NCBI GenBank assembly: GCA_014529385.2
Contig: CM043960.1
Coordinates: 70,249,410-70,313,409, forward strand
Source: Adiantum capillus-veneris
Lineage: Eukaryota; Streptophyta; Polypodiopsida; Polypodiales; Pteridaceae
DNA: 64,000 nucleotides
Direction of reading: 5' to 3'
This document shows positions 58,001 through 64,000 of the stretch, piece by piece. Position numbers and translations under genes: made by a program. Below the pieces are notes generated by a model. That model did not search any database. It was not told the origin of the DNA and worked only from the letters and a program-made list of their open reading frames with translations. The first letter of the stretch is position 1; each line of letters starts with the position of its first letter.

Positions 58001-59831
58001 TATCAAAAGCAAGAGGATTTACAAGTGGAATAGTGCGACCACACTCACTAGCATCTATATACATGTTCTTTTCCCTGTAGGTGAAGTATATTTTCCTTTC
58101 AGGGAACTTCATGTTGGCAGCCATGCGATCAAACCATGGTGCCCCTAAGATAACATCCTCATGTTGGAGAGGAGAGATGAAGAAGTATTCTTTGTCGACA
58201 TAGCTTTGGACATGAAGCCTCAACTTCCCAATCAAGGGAGTAACGGAGGCTTGTTGTCCCTTGAAAGCTGCATCAGCCACTACTATATCTCCCATCTCAA
58301 AAGCTTGAATTCCCAACTTGGTGGCCAACTCCATTGATATGAAGTTGAGAGTAGATCCATGGTCAAACAAGATGAAGGCATCATGCTCTCTTACCTTTCC
58401 CCAAGCATAGGAGAGTGATGATCCTTTGCAATGAGCATCCTCTTTTGGATCTTCGATGGTGGAAGCCCTAGGAGTCTCATTGCGAGTATTCTTCTTGGAG
58501 CAAGAACGATAGCCATGTCCTTGCTCCCCACACTTGAAACACTTATGGTCCTTGTGAAAAGCTTCAAGCTCTTTAGGAGAGAGTTTTTTTTTACCTTTGT
58601 AAACTCCCTTCTCCTTGGACCGATTGTTGTTGTTGTTGTTGTTGGAAGTGACTTGGGAATTATTTTGAGCATTGGTTTTCCCCTTTGCATCATTTTTGTC
58701 TTTGTTTTCCATGGGCTTGACATTACGTCTAGCCCCTTGATGGAAATTGATGCGTGAAGCAACCATGGTGTGATGGATTACTTCGGTAATAGTAGCAGGC
58801 CATTGAGAGTTGATGTATTCGGCCATCTCTTCAGGTAATCCCGCACAGAATTGTTGCCTTTGCTCGGCAAAATCTATCTTTTGAAAGACTGAAGCCTTGA
58901 GATGTAAATCCCAAAACTTGTCTACATATTTGTGGATAGACTCATGGTAGAGGAGCTTCAAGTTGCGCCATTCGGTAAGCATTTTGTCCTTTGCATCGCT
59001 TGCAAGGAATTGCTTCATGATGGAAACTCGTAGAGTTTTCCATGTCTTTGGGGCTTCACCATTTCCACGAAGGCTAGCCCACCATTGACGAGCTGATTTT
59101 TGGAAGTGCATATCTACATGGCATAGCTTGGAGGACTCTGTGAAGCCCTCATCTCCAAAGGCCGCATCAAATTGCTGGATGAAGGCCAACACTTTGTCAG
59201 TAGCACCGAAGGTGCCATCATAGGTGAGAAAAGAGATACTCTTTCCTCCCTCCTTGAACTTCTTTAGCTTTTGTGACCTTCTCCATGCAGGAAATGATTT
59301 GCGATGTCCTCCCCTCTTGTATTCTCTAGGAGAATAGCCATAACTTTCGTCAGAAGAGGAGGAAGGTGAAGAAGAAGGAGAAGAGGATGACCTCTTCCTA
59401 GCCCTTTTCTTCCTTTGTTTCCTCTCTTGCCTTTCAGAGTGATGAGGAGAAGGACTATGAGTTGATCTTTTCCTCTTGGGAGGAGTAGGCGATCGTCTAG
59501 ACCGCCGTCTTCGTGGAGCCACATCTTCAGAGGAACTTATACTTTCATTGCTTTCTTGCTCTTTGGATTCCTCCTCTCGAATGGGAGAGAGTGTTCTTTT
59601 GGGGGTCTCTTCAAGAGGCCGCCTAAGCTCTCTCTCCTCTTGGAGAGGAAGGGAAATTCCATAAGCACGAAGTTGTTGAGTAACTTCGGCTTGCAAAGCA
59701 GGGTTGCCCATAGCTTGCTGCAACCTAGTGACAAGATAATTCACAAACATGGGAGCATCATCATTAGCACCTTCATGTGCAAAATCAAAGCTATCAATGT
59801 TCATTCTACTCTCTTGATTATTGTCAGCCAT
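55023..59831 (-). CDS. Gypsy-2 gag-pol polyprotein, 1602 residues
   Basis: Starts at an ATG 402 bp after the primer site. Order: arginine/serine-rich N-terminus (100-190), gag domain (about 225-345, KSARQWWASL), zinc knuckle CFKCGEQGHGYRSC (431-444), protease (FILFDHGSTLNFIS at 487-500 and ILGAPW at 561), RT (700-870), RNase H (980-1095), integrase zinc module (H1166, H1173, C1203, C1206), integrase core D1236, D1297, E1333 with the usual 35-residue spacing, and a chromodomain-like C-terminus (1541-1575, RHGKIIRRYLIKFKNYPFEDARW). The chromodomain and order indicate a chromovirus. Two active-site oddities stand out. RT motif A reads SRIALKSGYHQ, with Ala775 where the catalytic Asp is expected, although FFDD (838-839) is present. 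The protease reads DHG. The protein is probably not self-sufficient. Confidence 0.95.
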   Translation of the reverse strand: MADNNQESRMNIDSFDFAHEGANDDAPMFVNYLVTRLQQAMGNPALQAEVTQQLRAYGISLPLQEERELRRPLEETPKRTLSPIREEESKEQESNESISSSEDVAPRRRRSRRSPTPPKRKRSTHSPSPHHSERQERKQRKKRARKRSSSSPSSSPSSSSDESYGYSPREYKRGGHRKSFPAWRRSQKLKKFKEGGKSISFLTYDGTFGATDKVLAFIQQFDAAFGDEGFTESSKLCHVDMHFQKSARQWWASLRGNGEAPKTWKTLRVSIMKQFLASDAKDKMLTEWRNLKLLYHESIHKYVDKFWDLHLKASVFQKIDFAEQRQQFCAGLPEEMAEYINSQWPATITEVIHHTMVASRINFHQGARRNVKPMENKDKNDAKGKTNAQNNSQVTSNNNNNNNRSKEKGVYKGKKKLSPKELEAFHKDHKCFKCGEQGHGYRSCSKKNTRNETPRASTIEDPKEDAHCKGSSLSYAWGKVREHDAFILFDHGSTLNFISMELATKLGIQAFEMGDIVVADAAFKGQQASVTPLIGKLRLHVQSYVDKEYFFISPLQHEDVILGAPWFDRMAANMKFPERKIYFTYREKNMYIDASECGRTIPLVNPLAFDKSMKSSVSAYMIFVKESLKDTNVSSNVNNGNQEELDLSNFLNGFQDVFIDDIPMDLPPKRGDDDHRIELLLGSSPSNKPPYRVSQAQQEEIMRQVQELVDKGMVRPSSTPFCSQVLLVQKKDGTYRMCVDYRALNHITIKNRFPVPRVEDLFDKLQGSTYFSRIALKSGYHQIRIVNEDTLKTVFRTTFGLYEYLVMPFGLTNAPATFNRLMEKFFRPYRKFTGVFFDDIIIYSKYLEEHKKHLQVIFQALRENKLYLNQKKSEFFLQEIQYLGHIISKDGIQMDPSKLEVIKAWPNPRNLHELRSFVGMCAYYRRFIAKFSHVAGPLHDLTKKNVKFAWTTKEQNAFEKLKEKLTSQPVLVLPDLSNPFEVQCDICGDCLGAVLLQEGHTISYESRRLNIDERVLGIYEKEILAVLHALDTWKHYLLGTPFILRTDYQSLKYFMTQTKLSDKQMRWANFLSQFNFHIAHIAGKHNQVADALSRRPKVNAVSIATHNDLSSMIDEYVADPDFRDIMSALPLGKKEEPFTLQDGYLLHGNRLCVTHSLREKVMYESHAPPYAGHRGIQPTLRGVETYFYWPTMKVDIQEYVSKCVVCQKTKYDRGKEPGLLQPLPIPNSPWESISMDFIFGLPKSIHGNTGIWTIVDRFSKQAHFIPVKKTIKAHQMATLFISQIFKHHGLPTSIVSDRDPRMTSNFWKGLFENLGTRLNFSSAYHPQTDGQSEIANLTILDLLKTYVTEVDQRSQWEKYLPLVEYAYNNIVHTSTGKAPFEIIEGRPKSPLLLKVHGKIFAADEYSRDLQEYFEKIREAISISQQRQKATADKHKRALRFKENDWVLLKFPKVRLRQTTGKNPMGHQKYYAKLAKRYYGPFQILKPINETAYQLKLPNHWLIHNAFHVSLLKPYKGEPPTKPIIEDPPEVEDQEEVLQPKAVLRHEDKVLRHGKIIRRYLIKFKNYPFEDARWMQGVQLKDSMNLVNALQCYIRVSKCTNFF

Positions 59832-60232
59832 GTTAACAAAATTTATGTATGTACTTAGTGTATGCTTTGGAAATTCAAAACCTTAGTTGCCACTCCTCTT
59901 AGCCTTTGAAAATCGGCTCTTAAGTATCTACACCCACGGCTCAAAGTGGTTGATTATAGAGAGTAGAGGAGTAGGTCTAACATAGCAGAGTTGCCAAGGG
60001 CTAGCTCCTTTTGGACTTATTATGGCTCAATAATGGTAAAGCCGTAGGCAAGTCTAAAAAGACTCCATTATTAACTCCAAAGCTCCCGAGGTGTGCACCA
60101 TCCCCCACATAGTGGGCTCAACAAAACCGATAATAGATCCCAGTTCCACATACCCTATTATAATTAACAACATCAACCATTTATAGGCTACTTAAGGACC
60201 TCTCTTCTTAAGCAAGAAAAGAGAAACCAAAT
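59832..60232 (-). other. Gypsy-2 leader
   Basis: Untranslated region between the primer-binding site and the gag ATG; no ORF. Confidence 0.8.
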
Positions 60233-60244
60233 GCTCTGATACCA
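60233..60244 (-). other. Primer-binding site of Gypsy-2
   Basis: Minus-strand TGGTATCAGAGC, an exact tRNA-iMet-type site, one base from the LTR. Confidence 0.93.
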
Positions 60245-60245
60245 A

Positions 60246-61837
60246 TGTAATGGAATTGGCCTATTTAACTTGAGAGTAGCGGAAATTAATGAGAGTACTT
60301 TTGAGAAATAACTTTGTGAGCATAACGGGTGAACATAATTGAAGATAGCAACATAATCATAGCAATTAGTTAACTTGGCATGAAAAATACTTTTGTAAGA
60401 GAGAGAATTTATAGAACATGACAACAGTTGAGGACCGGATTTATGTGGAGCCGGTCCCCCCTCCAATAGGCATTTGTATTATGATTTCTCCCATTAACAG
60501 AGACTTGTTACAATACAGTCTTTGTGTTCCTTGTGACCTAGGTGATGCAATGAAGATGGAAAGCTTCATGCATCACAAACATCACATAAACTTGAAGAAA
60601 GATTTAACTATCCCAGGCCTCAGTCCCAAGACCTCAAACACCTTCGAAGGTGGAGAGAGCTAGTAGGGAATGAGGGTAGGGAAGAGAAAGAAGAAACATT
60701 TCATAGGAGAAAGAATTAGTTCCTCACTTATCATACTCTTGTTGCTAGCATACATAATAGCATAGTAATGAAGAAGAAGGAGATGGAAAGCTTAAGCATT
60801 GAAGCATGGCTCTTGGTTGGATTTGCACTCCATAGCCAAGAGTGTTGGTGTAGGCTCTCAACCTTTACTTGCTTGGAGAAGGAGAGGGAGCTCTTGCACT
60901 TTGGATAGCACACCATGAGAGTGTTTGTGAGTGTGTGTGGGTGAGTATACCCCCTAAGCAACCCCCTAGCTAGCTTGGATCGACCCCCCCTTGTAGCTCA
61001 TGCTTGAAGCTCATTGGACCCCTCCAGGCCTAGCCAATCATAAGCAGGATGCATTACAAGCAGTAGGGGTAGCCTTGAGACAAGTGTCCCCCTTTCCCTT
61101 TTGAGAAAGAGAGCTAGATAAATTCTAAATCAATTAATTAAATCTCCTAAATTACTATTGGACCCCTTGGGTGGCCAACCAATAGGCTTCAGGCATCTCA
61201 TGAAGGTAACATAGGTAGGGGCCTGACATGTGTCCTTGCTGCCTCTTCAAGCTTGGGCCTTCCTTGTGTGTGTGAGTGTGTGTTCTCTCTCTAGCCCCTA
61301 GGAAAAGGGCTCGCTCCCCCTCTTGTAGGGATCTTTTGACTTTTGGTGCTCAAGCACCTTAGTCATCAAGCATGACTAAGCACTTGGACTAGGGTGTATT
61401 CCCACAAGCATCTCAGGCAAGCATGTCAAAGCACCTCGAGCACCTTAATCAAGTAGCAAGTCAAGCACCTCAAGCATGTAGCAGATCAAGAACCTCAAGC
61501 ACCTTAATCAAGCACCTCAAGCACGACAAGCACCTCGAGCTTGGACCGGGTTCCCGCCTCAAGCTCAGCCCTAGCTTACCTAAGGTCAACGGACTTTTAC
61601 ACACATTATTGGAGGTCTTCAATGAATCTAACCCTAAGGTCTTATGCTCCATTGGTTAGCCTTGCTCTTTGATAGACCATCTCTCATTTGGGCCCCTTTA
61701 TCATTGGCCCCATGTTGAGATAGATCTATAAGCACATATCTATATCTTAACACTTGTTCCCGTTTATTCTCCCACATTAAGTGATCAATTTAATATGAGA
61801 AAATCATTTGGGTTGGTTAGATATTAGATTTATGACA
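60246..61837 (-). repeat. 5' LTR of Gypsy-2
   Basis: 1592 bp, the partner of 53093-54686; contains the second copy of the minisatellite. Confidence 0.95.
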
Positions 61838-62872
61838 AGTGTCCTATCATGGAGGTCCCCAATCGGTTGACAAAAGATAAACATGGCATCCCATTATCAA
61901 TTTTCCACTTACAAATGTACACTTTTGCACTTTGCATGCCTTTATGCGTATATTTGATCGCTTGTTAAAGCTTCACATCGAGTACTCTTTCACAATGAAA
62001 CCACTTTCCAGATCCGTGGAAGCCATTGGAATAGTTGAAGCAATTCTAAATTCGATTAAATGTCATAGTGGCAATGTTTCTATCATCGGTGAGGTGGAAA
62101 ATATGCATGAAGTGCCACAAAAAGTATCTATGAATGGTGTAAAAGCACGTAGGTTTTTCAAGAAACCAGAGATGCGAAAGGAGAGGGGTGAGGAGGATGC
62201 TCCATGGGAGCTATGGAAAGCGCTTTGCAAGTGTACGACCGATCAAGATTCAAATCCCGTGCTTGTAAATCTGCGTAGGCAAGTGTGGCACCACTTGGAG
62301 TTAGTGCTTCAAATCATGTGGAAACCCCAAACCACGAGCGAGCAACAAAATTTGTTCAAAGGTCACATTTTGATTTTCACTAAAGCATTTGTGCAAGTGT
62401 GGGGAGAGAGCAATATCACACACTACATGGTAAATTACTTTGTTCATTTCAAATTTTGATGCTATACATAAACATTTATTGATCTAAGCATTTTTTCTTG
62501 ATGCAGCATATTTTGTATGCGCATGGAGCATTCTTTATGTCAAAATATGGTTCATTAGACATGTGGAGCACTAAAGGAATGGAAAAATCACATTATCGAG
62601 CCAAAGGTGTTTACTTTAAAAATACACGTCACGGTGGTGGAACTACGAGATCCAACTACATGAAGGAGATGTTTGATTGGTTCTTTCGTTGTTCTTTGGG
62701 GATATGTCATGCCATAGAGCGAGCGTGAAAGTCAAGTCTTGCCAAGGAGGTTAGGAGACAATCTCGACTTACTGCTAAAGAGAAATGGAGAAACTCCACC
62801 GGATCCCTTAATCATGCTAGGTGGCGTGAAAATCGCCATAGAGTGGGCAAACGTTGGTTACCCAACATGTAA
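61838..62872 (+). pseudogene. Transposase-like gene, 3' part (after Gypsy-2)
   Basis: Continues the frame of 52554-53092 (CPIMEVPNRLTKDKHGIP) for about 30 codons. It then needs a one-base shift near 61930 to reach LHAFMRIFDRLLKLHIEYSF and the long frame to 62429. A 77-bp intron (GT at 62430, AG at 62505-62506) joins THYM in phase to HILYAHGAFFMSKYGSLDMW, followed by STKGMEKSHYRAKGVYF and NTRHGGG. A TGA at 62726-62728 interrupts the frame, which then continues with SSLAKEVRRQSRLTAKEKW to a TAA at 62872. The KYGSL...STxGxEKSHY block looks like a conserved enzyme core of a transposase-like family that I cannot name. Two lesions plus the retrotransposon make it a pseudogene. Confidence 0.6.
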
Positions 62873-63093
62873 AACAAATGATGCTATGCAATGTAATGTT
62901 TATGTTTGTAGATGTCTTTGTTGAGTTGCATATAATACTTCTCCATTTATCCATTTTTTGTTTTTTATATTTTGATGATATTAAGAGGTTTTTTTAAGTG
63001 GCCTGGTCAAGTGTGAAGAGACCTATTTTTTTTAAAATAGAGGGCTTTTAGAGAAGAGGGAGTCTCATTTTCAATCTTGCCCCTTCTTACACA
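62873..63093. other. Short interval upstream of the H3-like gene
   Basis: T-rich, no ORF; may hold the promoter of the next gene. Confidence 0.4.
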
Positions 63094-63887
<794 letters not shown>

Positions 63888-64000
63888 ATTTGACTTTTAT
63901 GCAAATTTGGCAATGTAAAGATATCTTTTTGAAATATAACGAGTCGTGGCTTTTTCAAATATAACGAGTCGTGTACATTTGTGTTTTAAGTGATATAAGT
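63888..64000. other. Window end, downstream of the H3-like gene
   Basis: A 23-bp direct repeat (AAATATAACGAGTCGTG-containing, at about 63934 and 63957). Otherwise nothing recognised. Confidence 0.5.

Larger units (their letters stand above)
53093..61837 (-). mobile_element. Gypsy-2: complete chromovirus-type Ty3/gypsy element
   Basis: LTRs of 1594 bp (53093-54686) and 1592 bp (60246-61837) have TG...CA ends and are nearly identical. The target duplication AGTGT is perfect (53088-53092 and 61838-61842). The primer site TGGTATCAGAGC (plus 60233-60244) and the purine tract AAGAGAGAGGTAA (plus 54687-54699) are intact. A single uninterrupted gag-pol ORF lies at 55023-59831. Structure and LTR similarity mark a recent insertion, but the RT active site is altered (see the CDS). 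Confidence 0.96.

Overview
This is a repeat-rich nuclear window from a land plant. The evidence is a PLS-class pentatricopeptide-repeat (PPR) gene, plant-type Ty1/copia and Ty3/gypsy LTR retrotransposons with tRNA-iMet-type or Athila/Tat-type primer sites, short GT-AG introns, and long (AG)n tracts. A large-genome fern or other seed-free plant would fit (a giant Tat-like element, a piggyBac-like relic), but this is inference and I cannot name the species.

Layout. 1-3500: edge of a degenerate minus-strand Tat-like gypsy element (ORF remnant 320-971, leader, primer-site/LTR junction near 2651-2673). 4683-7736: one intact-looking PPR gene on the minus strand. 7752-10717: non-coding DNA with microsatellites. 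10718-23296: a decayed copia element (Copia-1). Its 3' LTR was split by a 5.8-kb LTR element without pol (15814-21649, target duplication GCAGC) and by a 1.3-kb terminal-inverted-repeat DNA element (21955-23251). 23972-48809: a 24.8-kb giant Tat/Ogre-like gypsy element on the minus strand. It holds a gag-pol frame with many stops, a duplicated integrase zinc module, a second protease-like domain behind the integrase, a coiled-coil downstream ORF, and clusters of a 24-bp palindrome in its non-coding parts. A younger copia element (Copia-2, 42567-47840, target duplication GGTCA) sits in its leader. The giant element appears to split a small signal-peptide ORF (23861-23971 and 48815-48913).

48950-51120: a broken piggyBac-like transposase. 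52387-62872: a multi-exon transposase-like gene of unassigned family, split by a complete chromovirus-type gypsy element (Gypsy-2, 53093-61837, target duplication AGTGT). Gypsy-2 keeps one uninterrupted 1602-codon gag-pol ORF, but its reverse transcriptase lacks a catalytic aspartate. 63094-63887: a histone H3-like gene with an extended acidic and basic tail. It carries a frameshift and a stop codon immediately before a fully recognisable H3 C-terminus.

Almost everything here is mobile DNA stacked in datable layers. Only the PPR gene looks like a normal functional host gene. The most unusual items are the H3-like gene next to a transposase-like gene, the palindrome family of the giant element with its two-protease architecture, and the PPR gene with an internal E-type domain. 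All assignments come from reading the sequence; no database search was run.
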